A stretch of 64,000 nt of DNA from an uncultured Lachnospiraceae bacterium. Lineage in GTDB: Bacteria; Bacillota; Clostridia; Lachnospirales; Lachnospiraceae. Every line of letters begins with the position of its first letter. The stretch's first letter is position 1. The stretch covers positions 1 to 64,000 of the forward strand of contig CANQSB010000010.1 in assembly GCA_947626435.1 (NCBI GenBank), written 5' to 3'. The notes below the pieces were generated by a model. It saw only the letters and a list, made by a program, of their open reading frames with translations. It was not told the origin of the DNA and searched no databases. Of this stretch, positions 1 through 9,759 are shown piece after piece. Position numbers and translations under genes: made by a program.

Positions 1-39
1 TTTGGTACTCTGCTCACCGCCTCCGGCATCTGTTAGTCT

Positions 40-56
40 CCCCAGCTCCGCTGGGG
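40..56 (-). terminator. GC-rich hairpin after rpoA
   Basis: A 7-bp perfect stem (CCCCAGC / GCTGGGG) with a 3-nt loop lies 17 nt beyond the rpoA stop. There is no T-run after it on the minus strand, so it may be a weak terminator, a processing site or part of an rplQ leader. rplQ (L17), the usual next gene, is not recognisable in the remaining 39 nt and would lie off the left edge. Confidence 0.4.
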
Positions 57-72
57 GATTTATACTGTTTCA

Positions 73-1038
73 TTAATCATCTGACGGATTAAGCTGTAGA
101 CCCAACTCCTTTAGCTTTGCCAATACTTCATCTAAAGACTTACGCCCCAGATTACGAACCTTCATCATATCTTCAGGCGTCCGGTTAGTAAGCTCCTCAA
201 CAGTATTAATGCCAGCCCGCTTGAGACAGTTGTACGAACGAACTGACAGCTCAAGCTCGTCAATGCTCATCTCAAGCACTTTTTCCTTTTCATCATCCTC
301 TTTTTCAATCATAACCTCTGCGTTTTTCGCATTTTCAGAAAGGTTGATGAAAAGCTTCAAATGCTCGCTCAGCACCTTAGCCGCAAGACTTACGGCCTCG
401 TCCGGCGCAAGCGTAGCATTAGTATATACGTCCAATGTCAGCTTATCATAATCTGTAATCTGACCTACACGGGTATTTTCTACTGTAACATTTACTCTCT
501 CTACTGGAGTAAATATAGAATCCACTGCGATGACACCTATTGGCATATCCTCTCCCTTGTTTTTTTCCGCGCTCTTGTATCCTCTGCCTTTGGAAATAAG
601 CATTTCCATATAAAGCTTGCTTTCCTTGCCGCCCGTAAGAGTAGCAATTACCTGCTCAGGATTCATAATCTCAATATCCGGATCAACCTGAATATCCGCT
701 GCCGTAACAACGCCCTCACCTTCAAAGTCAATGACTGCCTTTTTGAGATCAGAATTGTCGGAGTTGTCTTTTATAGCCAGGCTTTTAAGATTCATGACGA
801 TTTCCGTCACATCCTCTTTCACTCCGGGAATCGAGCTAAATTCGTGAAGCACACCATCAATCTTTACTTGGCAAACAGCCGCGCCCGGGAGAGAAGCAAG
901 CATAATTCTTCTAAGAGAATTGCCCAGTGTAATTCCATAACCTCTCTCTAAAGGCTCAACAATAAATTTACCATATTTTTTGTCTTCAGAGATTTCTGCC
1001 ACTTCAATATTAGGACTGTCAAAATCAAATGCCAACAC
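73..1038 (-). CDS. rpoA: DNA-directed RNA polymerase subunit alpha
   Basis: This is the alpha subunit, which dimerises to nucleate polymerase assembly and contacts UP elements and activators through its C-terminal domain. At 321 aa it is the normal length. The N-terminal domain carries the typical block [20 protein letters not shown]. After an acidic linker near residue 250 comes the C-terminal domain, with [14 protein letters not shown] and [12 protein letters not shown]. The start is a GTG placed 8 nt after AGGAGGG; a TTG follows directly and is a weaker alternative. It is the last ribosomal-operon gene in the window, 42 nt after rpsD. Confidence 0.98.
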   Translation of the reverse strand: MLAFDFDSPNIEVAEISEDKKYGKFIVEPLERGYGITLGNSLRRIMLASLPGAAVCQVKIDGVLHEFSSIPGVKEDVTEIVMNLKSLAIKDNSDNSDLKKAVIDFEGEGVVTAADIQVDPDIEIMNPEQVIATLTGGKESKLYMEMLISKGRGYKSAEKNKGEDMPIGVIAVDSIFTPVERVNVTVENTRVGQITDYDKLTLDVYTNATLAPDEAVSLAAKVLSEHLKLFINLSENAKNAEVMIEKEDDEKEKVLEMSIDELELSVRSYNCLKRAGINTVEELTNRTPEDMMKVRNLGRKSLDEVLAKLKELGLQLNPSDD

Positions 1039-1080
1039 TGTAAATACCCTCCTTTATGAATGTGATGATAAAACTCTAAA

Positions 1081-1674
1081 TTACTTAGAATATAACTCGA
1101 CTATAAGCATCTCATCTACAGGAACGTCAATTGCCTCTCTTGACGGAAGCTCCTTGATTGTTCCCTTAAAATTCTCTAAGTCTGCATCCATCCATTCAGG
1201 AACTAACCTGCCGCCGGTAACTTCCGCGATATCCTTATATCTCTGCATGCTCTTTGACTTTTCTTTTACCTCGATAACGTCACCCGGTTTGATTAAATAT
1301 GAAGGTATGTTTATGCATTTGCCATTTACTAAAATGTGCTTGTGGCCTACAACCTGTCTTGCCTCGCGCCTTGTCCTGGCAAATCCCATCCTGAATACGA
1401 CATTGTCAAGCCTTCTCTCAAGAAGCACCATAAGGTTTTCACCCGTCATACCCTTCATTCTGTCGGCTTTCTCATAGTAATTGCGGAAAGGCTTCTCAAG
1501 AACGCCATAAATAAACTTAGCCTTCTGCTTCTCCCTGAGCTGTAAACCATACTCACTCATCTTCTTGCCGGCTCTGGGCGATTTTCTTTTAGATTTCTTA
1601 TCATATCCCAAAAATACAGGATCCAAATCAAGCGACCTGCATCTTTTAAGTACAGGAACTCTATTAACTGCCAT
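1081..1674 (-). CDS. rpsD: 30S ribosomal protein S4
   Basis: S4 is a primary 16S rRNA binder that organises the 5' domain of the small subunit, and in many bacteria it represses its own operon. At 197 aa it is the Gram-positive length. The N-terminal part has the usual basic region, without the zinc cysteines found in some homologues. The S4 RNA-binding domain shows [20 protein letters not shown] followed by [20 protein letters not shown]. It lies 17 nt after rpsK. Confidence 0.98.
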   Translation of the reverse strand: MAVNRVPVLKRCRSLDLDPVFLGYDKKSKRKSPRAGKKMSEYGLQLREKQKAKFIYGVLEKPFRNYYEKADRMKGMTGENLMVLLERRLDNVVFRMGFARTRREARQVVGHKHILVNGKCINIPSYLIKPGDVIEVKEKSKSMQRYKDIAEVTGGRLVPEWMDADLENFKGTIKELPSREAIDVPVDEMLIVELYSK

Positions 1675-1691
1675 GTTTTTATCCTCCTAAA

Positions 1692-2087
1692 TTAAACTCT
1701 ACGACGTTTTGGCGGGCGACAGCCGTTGTGAGGCACTGCTGTTACGTCCTTGATACTCGTTACTTCAAGACCGCAAGCCTGAAGCGCTCTGATAGCAGCT
1801 TCCCTGCCTGAGCCGGGACCCTTTACCATAACATCTACGGATTTCAAACCATGTACTAAAGCTGCCTTTGTAGCTGTCTCGGCAGCCATCTGTGCAGCGT
1901 ACGGAGTAGATTTCTTTGAACCTCTAAATCCCAGACCGCCGGCACTTGCCCATGAGAGTGCATTACCCTCTAAATCTGTCAATGTAACAATGGTATTGTT
2001 AAATGATGACTGGATATGTGCCTGTCCACGTTCAACGTTTTTCTTTACACGCTTTTTCGTTACTTTTTTCGCAACCTTTTTAGCCAT
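1692..2087 (-). CDS. rpsK: 30S ribosomal protein S11
   Basis: S11 sits on the platform of the 30S subunit next to the 3' end of 16S rRNA. The 131-aa protein has a strongly lysine-rich N-terminus (residues 1-19), then the conserved [13 protein letters not shown], the glycine-rich [13 protein letters not shown] and the C-terminal [13 protein letters not shown]. It is placed between rpsM and rpsD, as in other Firmicutes. Confidence 0.98.
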   Translation of the reverse strand: MAKKVAKKVTKKRVKKNVERGQAHIQSSFNNTIVTLTDLEGNALSWASAGGLGFRGSKKSTPYAAQMAAETATKAALVHGLKSVDVMVKGPGSGREAAIRALQACGLEVTSIKDVTAVPHNGCRPPKRRRV

Positions 2088-2132
2088 TTTAAACTAACCT
2101 ACTTTCTCATACAATAATTGATTACTTGTTAA

Positions 2133-2501
2133 TTATTTCTTCTTGTTTGCAACAGTGCGCTTAGGACCTTTTCTTGTCCTTGCATTCGTCTTTGTCTTCT
2201 GACCACGTACAGGAAGTCCCTTCCTGTGGCGGATGCCGCGATAACATCCAATCTCCTGCAATCTCTTGATGTTAAGCGCGATTTCACGCTTCAGATCGCC
2301 TTCAACCATATACTCCTCATCAATGATTGTGCTAATCTTCTTTACATCATCATCTGTCAAATCTCTAACACGAACATCAGGATTTACTCCTGCCTTCGCC
2401 AAAATCTTGTTAGAGCTTACCCTACCGATGCCATAGATGTAAGTTAAACCAATTTCTACACGTTTTTCCCTTGGTAAGTCAACACCAGCAATACGAGCCA
2501 T
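2133..2501 (-). CDS. rpsM: 30S ribosomal protein S13
   Basis: S13 lies in the head of the 30S subunit and contacts 50S and P-site tRNA through its basic C-terminal tail. The reading frame extends five codons upstream, but the ATG beginning [17 protein letters not shown] is preferred: GGAGG lies 7 nt before it and the sequence then matches the family. That gives 122 aa. The tail [15 protein letters not shown] is typical. An unusually long structured spacer of about 240 nt separates it from rpmJ. Confidence 0.97.
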   Translation of the reverse strand: MARIAGVDLPREKRVEIGLTYIYGIGRVSSNKILAKAGVNPDVRVRDLTDDDVKKISTIIDEEYMVEGDLKREIALNIKRLQEIGCYRGIRHRKGLPVRGQKTKTNARTRKGPKRTVANKKK

Positions 2502-2536
2502 GTTAAATTCCTCCATTTAATAATAGTAAACTAATT

Positions 2537-2613
2537 GATTGGGGTAATTTTACCCAATCGGGCATAACCCGATCTGTCCGATACTATCGGCACCCACTGA
2601 AATATTATGGGTG
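2537..2613 (-). promoter_or_regulatory. Tandem-hairpin leader upstream of rpsM
   Basis: The 242-nt gap between rpmJ and rpsM holds no gene but four consecutive stems: 2537-2559 (GATTGGG..CCCAATC), 2557-2573 (ATCGGG/CCCGAT), 2578-2590 (CCGAT/ATCGG) and 2591-2613 (CACCCA/TGGGTG). The first two share bases 2557-2559 and so cannot both form fully. This suggests a switching ribosomal-protein leader controlling the rpsM-rpsK-rpsD-rpoA half of the operon. The identity of the ligand is inference. Confidence 0.5.
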
Positions 2614-2743
2614 TTCTGCGAAACATTCTCGGTATCAAGAAGTAAACACACGACAGCCTAAGCCGTCATATATTTATAGCATACTGGCCTTTGACGGATT
2701 AGCCATATATGCCTCAGCCGCTTTTTTAATCCAGAGTTTTTAA

Positions 2744-2857
2744 TTAACCCTGTCTTTGTTTGTGTTTGGGATTCTCACAGATAATTCTGATTCTTCCCTT
2801 TCTCTTGATAACTTTGCACTTTTCGCAAATAGGTTTTACTGATGATCTAACCTTCAT
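2744..2857 (-). CDS. rpmJ: 50S ribosomal protein L36
   Basis: This 37-aa gene reads [16 protein letters not shown], then a basic stretch, and ends KHKQRQG. The zinc-ribbon ligands are visible as CEKC, then C27 and H32, so this is the zinc-binding (C+) form of L36. The start follows AGGAGGGTTTAA and the stop is TAA at 2744-2746. It lies between infA and rpsM, the standard position in Firmicutes. Confidence 0.97.
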   Translation of the reverse strand: MKVRSSVKPICEKCKVIKRKGRIRIICENPKHKQRQG

Positions 2858-2975
2858 GTTAAACCCTCCTTTCAAAAAGACCGTTTTTCATTATATCACG
2901 ACCGCTGCATAAATGCAAGCGCTATAAGAATAAATTCTGAATAAATTCTGGATAAATTTTACTTTCACATTTATC

Positions 2976-3194
2976 TTATTTGTCGCGCCAGATAATTCTT
3001 CCTTTACTCAGGTCGTATGGCGAAAGCTCCAGAGTTACTTTATCACCGGGAAGTATGCGGATAAAATTCTGCCTTAGCTTTCCGCTTATATGCGCAAGTA
3101 CTCTGTGACCGTTTTCAAGCTCCACCTGAAACATTGTATTTGGAAGCTTCTCAACTACTGTTCCTTCGATTTCAATTACATCGGATTTTGACAT
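2976..3194 (-). CDS. infA: Translation initiation factor IF-1
   Basis: IF-1 binds the ribosomal A site during initiation. The 72-aa protein is a single OB fold with the hallmark blocks [19 protein letters not shown] and [20 protein letters not shown] and ends in RDK. It lies between the KOW-domain protein gene and rpmJ. Confidence 0.98.
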   Translation of the reverse strand: MSKSDVIEIEGTVVEKLPNTMFQVELENGHRVLAHISGKLRQNFIRILPGDKVTLELSPYDLSKGRIIWRDK

Positions 3195-3222
3195 TGTTCT
3201 TCATTCTCCTCATTTTGACTTA

Positions 3223-3480
3223 TTACATGCTACCATTCACTTCATTACCATATAGCTTCTTAATAACATACTTTATTTTTTCATCCGTTATTACATCGAC
3301 GTCCGTTTCCTGACCATATTTTTTTATAATCTGAATATGCTTTTTATTTTTTCGCTTAGGGTTGGAAAGCTTCCTTGTCTCACCGTCGACAAGCCACACA
3401 TAATCCGTTTCCTCTTTTATGATAAGATATACCTTTCCCTTGTCGTGCCCCGCCATAGAATATACAAAATATCCTGTCAT
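3223..3480 (-). CDS. KOW-domain RNA-binding protein (L14e-like)
   Basis: This is an 85-aa protein with an N-terminal KOW motif (VYSMAGHDKGKVYLIIKEE) followed by a basic segment (NPKRKNKKHIQIIKK). Proteins of this type, annotated as L14e/L6e/L27e-like or KOW RNA-binding proteins, are commonly encoded between map and infA in Clostridia; their role in translation is not established. It begins 12 nt after the map stop codon. Confidence 0.85.
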   Translation of the reverse strand: MTGYFVYSMAGHDKGKVYLIIKEETDYVWLVDGETRKLSNPKRKNKKHIQIIKKYGQETDVDVITDEKIKYVIKKLYGNEVNGSM

Positions 3481-3492
3481 CTCTAACCTTTC

Positions 3493-4245
3493 CTATATAA
3501 GAGTAAGTATCTCCGGCTCACCTTCAGTAATCAGTATAGTGTTTTCATAATGTGCGGAAAGCGAACCGTCCTCCGTAACCACTGTCCAATCATCATCAAG
3601 CCATTCAACGTCACCGCGCCCGATATTTATCATTGGCTCTATGGCAAGCGTCATACCTGCCTGAAGCTTCATGCCCCTGCGCTTTTGCCTGAAATTCGGC
3701 ACCTGCGGATCCTCATGGAGCGAGGTGCCTATGCCATGCCCTACCAAATCCTCCACTATGCCATATCCAAACTGCGATATGTAGTCGTCAATGGCATTTG
3801 ATATATCAAACAGATGATTGCCTACTTTCGCCTTGCTTATCCCGGCAAAAAACGAATTGCGCGTTTCCTCTATGAGCTTGCTTGCATCCTCACTAAGCTT
3901 TCCCACACCAAAGGTCCTTGCCATATCAGAGTGGTACCCTTTGTATATCAGTCCCGCATCCAGGCTAACTATATCTCCCTCCTGAAGTATTCTGTCAGCC
4001 CTCGGAATGCCATGAACTACCTCGTCATTGACTGATACGCATATCGACGCCGGATAACCCTCATAATGCAGGAAATTCGGAACACATCCATGACGCCTTA
4101 TCAGCTTATCCCCCAGTCTGTCGATTGCCAATGTGGAAACGCCCGGCTTGATTGCCGTTTCAAGCTGGGCAAATACATCCGCCAGCCTTCGGCAGGACTC
4201 GCGCATCAGCTCAATTTCGCGATTAGACTTAATTGTAACAGCCAT
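3493..4245 (-). CDS. map: Type I methionine aminopeptidase
   Basis: This enzyme removes the initiator methionine from nascent proteins using a dinuclear metal centre. The 250-aa protein shows the metal ligands in order: SLDAG and SDMARTF (two Asp), the catalytic GHGIGTSLHEDP (His), AIEPMI (Glu) and ENTILITE (Glu). Ten more codons are open upstream, but the ATG beginning MAVTIKSNREIE is preferred because GGAGG lies 7-8 nt before it. It is co-transcribed after adk, as is usual in the spc operon of Firmicutes. Confidence 0.97.
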   Translation of the reverse strand: MAVTIKSNREIELMRESCRRLADVFAQLETAIKPGVSTLAIDRLGDKLIRRHGCVPNFLHYEGYPASICVSVNDEVVHGIPRADRILQEGDIVSLDAGLIYKGYHSDMARTFGVGKLSEDASKLIEETRNSFFAGISKAKVGNHLFDISNAIDDYISQFGYGIVEDLVGHGIGTSLHEDPQVPNFRQKRRGMKLQAGMTLAIEPMINIGRGDVEWLDDDWTVVTEDGSLSAHYENTILITEGEPEILTLI

Positions 4246-4302
4246 TTCTAAACCTCCCATGCAATGACCGCTCAAAATTATATCTTTATCATATCATGCA
4301 AA

Positions 4303-4944
4303 TTATTTCAAAATGTTCACTATAGCCGCAAATACGTCATTCATATCCTGCGTACCGTCAACTGTTTTGAGTACGCCCTTATTGGAATAAAAGTCAATAA
4401 GCGGCTGTGTCTGCTCATGATATACATTAAGCCTGTTCTTTACTGTCTCAGGCTTGTCGTCATCCCTCAAAATAAGCTGTGCTCCGCACTTATCGCAGAT
4501 ACCCTCAGTCTTAGGCGGAATATGCACTATATGATAGGTAGCGCCGCAAGTCACGCACGCGCGCCTGCCTGACATTCTGTTTATGATGTTTTCATCGGGC
4601 ACATCTACATTTATGGCATAATCAATCTTGTCGCCAAGCTCTATGAGAGCCTTGTCAAGCACCTCCGCCTGCGGTATCGTCCTTGGAAAGCCGTCAAGCA
4701 CATAGCCGTTTTTGCAGTCATCCTGAGCCACTCTGTCCAAAAGGATTTTTACCGTCAGTTCATCAGGAACTAAAAGTCCCTGATCCATATATTTCTTAGC
4801 CTCCATACCAAGCTCCGTACCGTTTTTGATATTGGCTCTGAATATATCCCCTGTAGAGATGTGGGGAATTGAAAACTTGTCGGCAATCAGCTTTGCCTGT
4901 GTGCCTTTCCCCGCTCCCGGCGCGCCTAACATAATAATCTTCAT
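4303..4944 (-). CDS. adk: Adenylate kinase, zinc-type
   Basis: Adenylate kinase catalyses AMP + ATP to 2 ADP. The 213-aa protein begins [16 protein letters not shown] (P-loop), placed after an AGGAGG; forty further open codons upstream are rejected as spacer. The LID domain carries CVTC and, about 16 residues on, CDKC, the four-cysteine zinc site typical of Gram-positive enzymes. DGFPRT and the long-type LID are present. A perfect 14-bp palindrome lies in the 170-bp spacer to secY, so adk-map may have partly separate expression. Confidence 0.97.
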   Translation of the reverse strand: MKIIMLGAPGAGKGTQAKLIADKFSIPHISTGDIFRANIKNGTELGMEAKKYMDQGLLVPDELTVKILLDRVAQDDCKNGYVLDGFPRTIPQAEVLDKALIELGDKIDYAINVDVPDENIINRMSGRRACVTCGATYHIVHIPPKTEGICDKCGAQLILRDDDKPETVKNRLNVYHEQTQPLIDFYSNKGVLKTVDGTQDMNDVFAAIVNILK

Positions 4945-5061
4945 TTCTTTTCCTCCTTGTTTGATTTGATTTTTATATTTCGTTCTTTTTATATATTCAA
5001 TTAAAGATATTATCCGCCCATAATTCGATGTCTTTAATTCAATATATAAATAATGAAATTG

Positions 5062-5093
5062 CATAGAAGCAAAGCGCCTGCTTTGCTTCTATG
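5062..5093. repeat. Perfect 14-bp palindrome between secY and adk
   Basis: CATAGAAGCAAAGC and its exact complement flank a 4-nt loop, 21 nt downstream of the secY stop. No T-run follows on either strand, so it is not a standard terminator. It could act as an RNA processing or stability element or an attenuator between secY and adk. Confidence 0.6.
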
Positions 5094-5114
5094 TCTAAAC
5101 CTAAGTCCATCAGA

Positions 5115-6428
5115 CTAATCATTCAAAAAACCCTTGTAGTTGCGTACCAGCATTTTTGACTCTATCTGCTTCATGGTTTCAAGTACAACGCTTACTATAA
5201 TGATTAAGCTCGTGCCGCCAAATGAAACCGACGCATTAAATACGCCATTAAAGAAGAAAGGAACAACCGCTATAACTACCAGACCGACTGCGCCTATAAA
5301 AATTATTGCGTTTAATACCTTGGTAAGATAATCGTTCGTCGGTTTGCCGGGACGTATACCCGGTATAAACCCGCCCTGCTTCTTCATGTTATTCGATATC
5401 TCCAACGGATTAAAGGTAAGCGACGTATAGAAATAAGCAAAAAATATAGTAAGTATAACGTACACTACCAGACCTATCGAATAGCTAAGCTGCTGAGGGT
5501 TACACCAATTGTCTTGATTAAGTCCGTTTAAAATCTGACGCCATACGCCGTTCCCTTGATAACCTACTAGGCTTGATATAACTATAGGGAACTGCATAAG
5601 CGATGACGCAAAGATAATAGGAATAACGCCCGCCGTATTGACTTTGAGCGGCAGGTAGGTCATTTGACCGCCTACCATTTTATTCCCTTGTATTTTCTTT
5701 GCATACTGTACGGGTACTTTGCGCACTCCGCTGTTGAGGATGACGACAAACACTATCATAGCCACCACGATAGCTATGATAATAAGCGAAGCTACCACAG
5801 CAAGCGGAATTGATTTTCCCATAACAAACTGCTCAAACAAATTTTTAAAATCGTTCGGCAGACGAGATATGATGTTGATAACGAGCACTATGGAAATACC
5901 GTTGCCCACACCCTTCTCCGTAATACGCTCGCCAATCCACATAAGGAAGGCGCTTCCTGCCGTCAGTGACGCGACTACCGTAATAACTTCCAACGGTCCG
6001 AACTTCTCAAGAAGTCCCTGATTGCCAAATCCGATTGCCATAGCGGTACTCTCTACCAGAGCAAGCCCTACTGTGACATATCGCGTTATGGAAGCAATCT
6101 TTTTGCGCCCGTCCTCGCCGTCCTTCTGCATCTCCTCAAGCTTAGGAATCGCTATGGTAAGAAGCTGCATGATAATTGACGACGTAATGTATGGCGTGAT
6201 ATTAAGCGCAAACACTGACATATTAAGGAACGAACCGCCTGTAAACGCATCAAAGAAATTAAATGCACCGCCCGTCTGAGACTCGAACCATGACGCAAAA
6301 TAACTTCTGTTTACGCCCGGCACAGGCAGCTGAGAACCAAATCGGATTACTACCAGCATAAGGAAAGTGAATATCAAGCCCTTTCTGATTTCCTTAACCT
6401 TCAAAGCGTCCTTTAATGTCTTGAACAT
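5115..6428 (-). CDS. secY: Preprotein translocase subunit SecY
   Basis: SecY forms the membrane channel of the general secretion pathway. The 437-aa protein has about ten hydrophobic segments, the plug and first-helix region (LPVPGVNRSYF), the family signature NITPYITSSIIMQLL near residue 77, and the C-terminal YIPGIRPGKPT-like loop (FIPGIRPGKPTNDYL). Its start codon overlaps the rplO stop by one base (TAATG), which indicates translational coupling. Confidence 0.98.
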   Translation of the reverse strand: MFKTLKDALKVKEIRKGLIFTFLMLVVIRFGSQLPVPGVNRSYFASWFESQTGGAFNFFDAFTGGSFLNMSVFALNITPYITSSIIMQLLTIAIPKLEEMQKDGEDGRKKIASITRYVTVGLALVESTAMAIGFGNQGLLEKFGPLEVITVVASLTAGSAFLMWIGERITEKGVGNGISIVLVINIISRLPNDFKNLFEQFVMGKSIPLAVVASLIIIAIVVAMIVFVVILNSGVRKVPVQYAKKIQGNKMVGGQMTYLPLKVNTAGVIPIIFASSLMQFPIVISSLVGYQGNGVWRQILNGLNQDNWCNPQQLSYSIGLVVYVILTIFFAYFYTSLTFNPLEISNNMKKQGGFIPGIRPGKPTNDYLTKVLNAIIFIGAVGLVVIAVVPFFFNGVFNASVSFGGTSLIIIVSVVLETMKQIESKMLVRNYKGFLND

Positions 6429-6865
6429 TAAACCACCTCTGCTGTTCCACCAAGTGCCTCAATTTTTTCCTTTGCTGACGCGCTGAACGCATTTGCCTGT
6501 ACATTAAGCTTCTTGGTTAATTCACCTCTGCCTAAAATCTTTACTCCGTCTTTTGGATTCTTAACGATTCCGGCCTCTATTAAAGTATCAACCGAAACAG
6601 TAGAGCCTGCCTCAAATCTTTCAAGCGCCTCAATATTTATGCCGATAATCTCCTTTGAGTTCCTGTTAGTGAAGCCTCTCTTGGGAATACGTCTGTATAA
6701 AGGCATCTGTCCGCCTTCAAATCCCGGTCTCTTTGCACCTGAACGAGCCTTCTGTCCCTTGTGACCCTTGCCGGCAGTCTTGCCATTGCCTGAGCCATGT
6801 CCGCGACCCTTTCTGAAATCATTGTGCGTAGAGCCTTTGGCCGGTCTTAAATTATATAGCTCCAT
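6428..6865 (-). CDS. rplO: 50S ribosomal protein L15
   Basis: L15 is a late-assembling 50S protein with an extended glycine/arginine/lysine-rich N-terminal arm. The 145-aa protein shows [20 protein letters not shown] and the [18 protein letters not shown] motif that defines the family. Its stop codon overlaps the secY start. Confidence 0.98.
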   Translation of the reverse strand: MELYNLRPAKGSTHNDFRKGRGHGSGNGKTAGKGHKGQKARSGAKRPGFEGGQMPLYRRIPKRGFTNRNSKEIIGINIEALERFEAGSTVSVDTLIEAGIVKNPKDGVKILGRGELTKKLNVQANAFSASAKEKIEALGGTAEVV

Positions 6866-6877
6866 TATGACACCTCC

Positions 6878-7063
6878 TTACTCCACTTCTTCAACCTTTA
6901 CTAAGTGCCTTACCCTCTGAATCATGCCTCTTGTGCAGGGATTATCCGGAAGCTCGACCGTCTTGTTGAGCTTTCTAAGTCCCATAGCCTCAGCCGTAGC
7001 CTTATTCTTGGGAACAGCGCCTATTGTTGATTTTACCAAAGTAACTTTCAATGTTTTTGCCAT
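6878..7063 (-). CDS. rpmD: 50S ribosomal protein L30
   Basis: This 61-aa L30 contains TLVKSTIGAVPKNKATAEAMGL and LVKVEE at its C-terminus. Two ATGs lie six bases apart. The inner one (MAKTLKVT) is chosen because AAGGAGG is 9 nt before it and only 3 nt before the outer one. Confidence 0.96.
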   Translation of the reverse strand: MAKTLKVTLVKSTIGAVPKNKATAEAMGLRKLNKTVELPDNPCTRGMIQRVRHLVKVEEVE

Positions 7064-7077
7064 TTTCATCTACCTCC

Positions 7078-7587
7078 TTAAGCTAAAATCTCGTCGATAG
7101 ATTTTCCACGATTAGCAGCTACCTGCTCAGGAGTCTTTAACTGTGACAATCCTGAAATGGTTGCATATACGACGTTCTGCTTATTTGTAGATCCAAGCGC
7201 CTTTGTACGGATATTCTTAATGCCCGCAAGCTCGCATACAATACGCGCGGGACCGCCTGCGATAATACCTGTACCTTCAGGAGCCTTCTTTAACAAAATA
7301 GTTGAAGAACCATATTTACCCATAAAATCGTGTGGAATAGAGTTATTTTCATCAAGTGCAATCTTAACAAGATTTTTCATTGCGTCCTCTTTACCCTTAC
7401 GGATAGCCTCGGGAATTTCTATGGCTTTGCCAAGACCTGCGCCTACATGGCCATTGCCATCGCCTACAACCACCAAAGCGGTAAAACGCATGTTACGTCC
7501 ACCCTTAACAGTCTTGGTTACTCGCTTAATCGTAACAACCTTATCTGTTAATTCAAGCTGACTAGCATCAATAATTGTACGTTTCAT
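7078..7587 (-). CDS. rpsE: 30S ribosomal protein S5
   Basis: S5 contributes to decoding fidelity at the mRNA entry site. The 169-aa protein has the N-terminal dsRBD-like domain ([34 protein letters not shown]) and the C-terminal domain ([20 protein letters not shown]). The spectinomycin-loop region (TVKGGRN) is intact. Confidence 0.98.
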   Translation of the reverse strand: MKRTIIDASQLELTDKVVTIKRVTKTVKGGRNMRFTALVVVGDGNGHVGAGLGKAIEIPEAIRKGKEDAMKNLVKIALDENNSIPHDFMGKYGSSTILLKKAPEGTGIIAGGPARIVCELAGIKNIRTKALGSTNKQNVVYATISGLSQLKTPEQVAANRGKSIDEILA

Positions 7588-7603
7588 GTGATTTTCTCCC
7601 TTC

Positions 7604-7972
7604 CTAGAATACCAAGCCAGCTTCTCTTGCTGCCTCAGCTAAAGCTTTAATTTTTCCATGGTATAAAAAGCCGCCTCTGTCAAAAACCACTTCTGTAATA
7701 CCCTTATCCAATGCCCTCTTTGCGATAACCTTTCCTAAGTATGCCGCCGCCTCAACATTATCGGTATATTTAAGCTCAGCCCTTACCTCTTTTTCTACGG
7801 TTGAAGCTGCCGCCAATGTATTTCCAACTGTGTCGTCAATAATTTGAGCATACATATGATTATTGCTTCTGAATACTGCCAAGCGCGGTCTCTGCGCCGT
7901 GCCGCTGAAACGGTTGCGTATTCTCATGTGCTTCTTTTTACGAACTTCTGCTCTTGATTTCTTACTAACCAT
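7604..7972 (-). CDS. rplR: 50S ribosomal protein L18
   Basis: L18 binds 5S rRNA with L5 and helps dock it on the central protuberance. The 122-aa protein has a basic N-terminus, [20 protein letters not shown], and the C-terminal [24 protein letters not shown]. The order rplF-rplR-rpsE is conserved. Confidence 0.98.
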   Translation of the reverse strand: MVSKKSRAEVRKKKHMRIRNRFSGTAQRPRLAVFRSNNHMYAQIIDDTVGNTLAAASTVEKEVRAELKYTDNVEAAAYLGKVIAKRALDKGITEVVFDRGGFLYHGKIKALAEAAREAGLVF

Positions 7973-7990
7973 TTTTTACGCCCTCCTTAT

Positions 7991-8533
7991 TTACTTCTTA
8001 CCAGTCTTACCGACTTTGCGTCTGATTGTTTCATCAGCATACTTGATGCCCTTGCCCTTATAAGGCTCAGGTCTTCTCTTGTCTCTGATTTCAGCAGCAA
8101 ATTGACCAACCTTTTCTTTATCAATACCCTTGACGATAATGATGTTGGCGCCGTCAAGCACCGTCTCAATACCTTCAGGGTCTATCATCTCAACCGGATG
8201 CGAATATCCAAGAGATAACGTCAGCTTCTTGCCTGACTTAGCCGCCCTGTAACCAACGCCGTTTACCTCAAGCTTCTTCTCATACCCTTGCGTAACGCCC
8301 ACCACCATATTGTTGATAAGCGTCCTTGTAAGACCATGCAAAGACTTCATTTTCTTCAAGTCATTGGGTCTTGAAACAGTTATTTCAGAGCCTTCAAGCT
8401 TAATTTCCATCTCTGACGGGAGCACTCTCTCAAGTGTGCCCTTGGGACCTTTTACAGTCACTTTGTTATTTTCTGCAATTTCCACAGTTACGCCTGCGGG
8501 AACCGCGATTGGCATTCTTCCTATACGTGACAT
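7991..8533 (-). CDS. rplF: 50S ribosomal protein L6
   Basis: L6 lies near the factor-binding site of the 50S subunit. The 180-aa protein begins [15 protein letters not shown], shows the duplicated alpha/beta domains, and ends with the signature [20 protein letters not shown] followed by GKTGKK. Confidence 0.98.
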   Translation of the reverse strand: MSRIGRMPIAVPAGVTVEIAENNKVTVKGPKGTLERVLPSEMEIKLEGSEITVSRPNDLKKMKSLHGLTRTLINNMVVGVTQGYEKKLEVNGVGYRAAKSGKKLTLSLGYSHPVEMIDPEGIETVLDGANIIIVKGIDKEKVGQFAAEIRDKRRPEPYKGKGIKYADETIRRKVGKTGKK

Positions 8534-8561
8534 GCCCGTACCTCCTATAAAAATATAATAA

Positions 8562-8963
8562 TTACCAGATAAACGCTAATACCTCGCCGCCAACCTGAAG
8601 CTGTCTTGCCTTCTTATCCGTGATAACACCCTGGTTCGTAGAAATAATGGCGATGCCAAGTCCGCCGAGAACCTTCGGCAGTTCATCCTTGCCTGCATAG
8701 ATACGAAGACCCGGCTTTGAAATTCTCTTCAAGCCCGTGATGATTCTCTCGTTCTTGTCTGCGCCATATTTCAATGTGATGTGAATGGTCTTGAATGCGC
8801 CATCATCAACAACATCAAACTTCTTAATATATCCCTCGTCAAGAAGAATCTGTGCTATAGCAAGCTTCATCTTAGACGCCGGAACATCTACTGTATCATG
8901 CTTTGCAGTGTTCGCATTACGGATTCTTGTAAGCATATCTGCAATAGGATCACTCATTGTCAT
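8562..8963 (-). CDS. rpsH: 30S ribosomal protein S8
   Basis: S8 binds helix 21 of 16S rRNA and in model bacteria represses the spc operon. The 133-aa form starts [17 protein letters not shown], 7 nt after GGAGG; twelve additional open codons upstream overlap the end of rpsN and are rejected. The C-terminal signature [20 protein letters not shown] is present. Confidence 0.97.
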   Translation of the reverse strand: MTMSDPIADMLTRIRNANTAKHDTVDVPASKMKLAIAQILLDEGYIKKFDVVDDGAFKTIHITLKYGADKNERIITGLKRISKPGLRIYAGKDELPKVLGGLGIAIISTNQGVITDKKARQLQVGGEVLAFIW

Positions 8964-8992
8964 TTCAGTTTCCTCCTCTTGGATTTCATTTA

Positions 8993-9178
8993 TTACCAAC
9001 TAGCCTTCTTCACGCCCGGTATCTGCCCCTTATATGCCAGCTCGCGGAAGCATATTCTGCAAATACCATATTTCCTCAAGTAAGCATGCGGACGGCCGCA
9101 GATTCTGCAGCGGCTGTATGCTCGTGTAGAAAACTTAGGATTACGCTGCTGTTTAACCTTCATTGATGTTTTTGCCAT
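8993..9178 (-). CDS. rpsN: 30S ribosomal protein S14, type Z
   Basis: This 61-aa S14 carries an intact zinc knuckle, CRIC followed 12 residues later by CRIC, within a short basic protein ([20 protein letters not shown]). This is the zinc-dependent form usual in Gram-positive bacteria. Zinc-free paralogues elsewhere in such genomes may replace it under zinc starvation. Confidence 0.97.
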   Translation of the reverse strand: MAKTSMKVKQQRNPKFSTRAYSRCRICGRPHAYLRKYGICRICFRELAYKGQIPGVKKASW

Positions 9179-9192
9179 ACGAATTTACCTCC

Positions 9193-9735
9193 TTAATTTT
9201 TGGCGAATGGCATATTGAACTGTGTCAACAGTTCACGTGCTTCTTCATCAGTCTTAGCAGTAGTTACGATAATAACATCCATACCTCTTACCTTGTCAAT
9301 CTTGTCATACTCGATCTCCGGGAAGATAATCTGCTCTTTTATACCAAGAGCATAATTGCCTCTTCCGTCAAAGGAGTTGGCGCTCACACCTCTAAAGTCA
9401 CGAACTCTGGGAAGCGCAAGGTTTACAAGGCGGTCAAGGAACTCATACATTTTCTCTCCGCGGAGAGTTACCTTACAGCCTATAGGCATGCCCTCACGAA
9501 TCTTAAAATTAGCAACAGCCTTTTTCGCTTTTGTCACAACGGCTTTCTGACCGGCAATCGTTTCCATATCCTTAACGGCTGACTCAAGCGCCTTGGCATT
9601 GTCCTTTGCCTCGCCTACACCCATATTTATAACGATTTTGTCAAGCTTAGGAACCTGCATAACGTTCTTATAGCCAAACTTTTTCATCATAGCGTCAACT
9701 ATTTCGTTTTTATATAAATCTTTAAGTCTGCTCAC
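9193..9735 (-). CDS. rplE: 50S ribosomal protein L5
   Basis: L5 binds 5S rRNA and contacts P-site tRNA. The 180-aa protein shows [19 protein letters not shown] near the N-terminus, [18 protein letters not shown] in the middle, and [20 protein letters not shown] at the C-terminus. Confidence 0.98.
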   Translation of the reverse strand: MSRLKDLYKNEIVDAMMKKFGYKNVMQVPKLDKIVINMGVGEAKDNAKALESAVKDMETIAGQKAVVTKAKKAVANFKIREGMPIGCKVTLRGEKMYEFLDRLVNLALPRVRDFRGVSANSFDGRGNYALGIKEQIIFPEIEYDKIDKVRGMDVIIVTTAKTDEEARELLTQFNMPFAKN

Positions 9736-9759
9736 CAGTTTAAACCTCCTTCCTTAGAA

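Noticed and set aside
1..72. Possible start of rplQ (L17) after rpoA
   Set aside because: An ATG after the hairpin leads to MPEAVSRVP, which is not L17. The gene presumably starts beyond the left edge.
361..951. Open frame of 196 codons on the plus strand opposite rpoA
   Set aside because: No ribosome site and no recognisable family; it is antisense to a universally conserved gene and its composition mirrors it.
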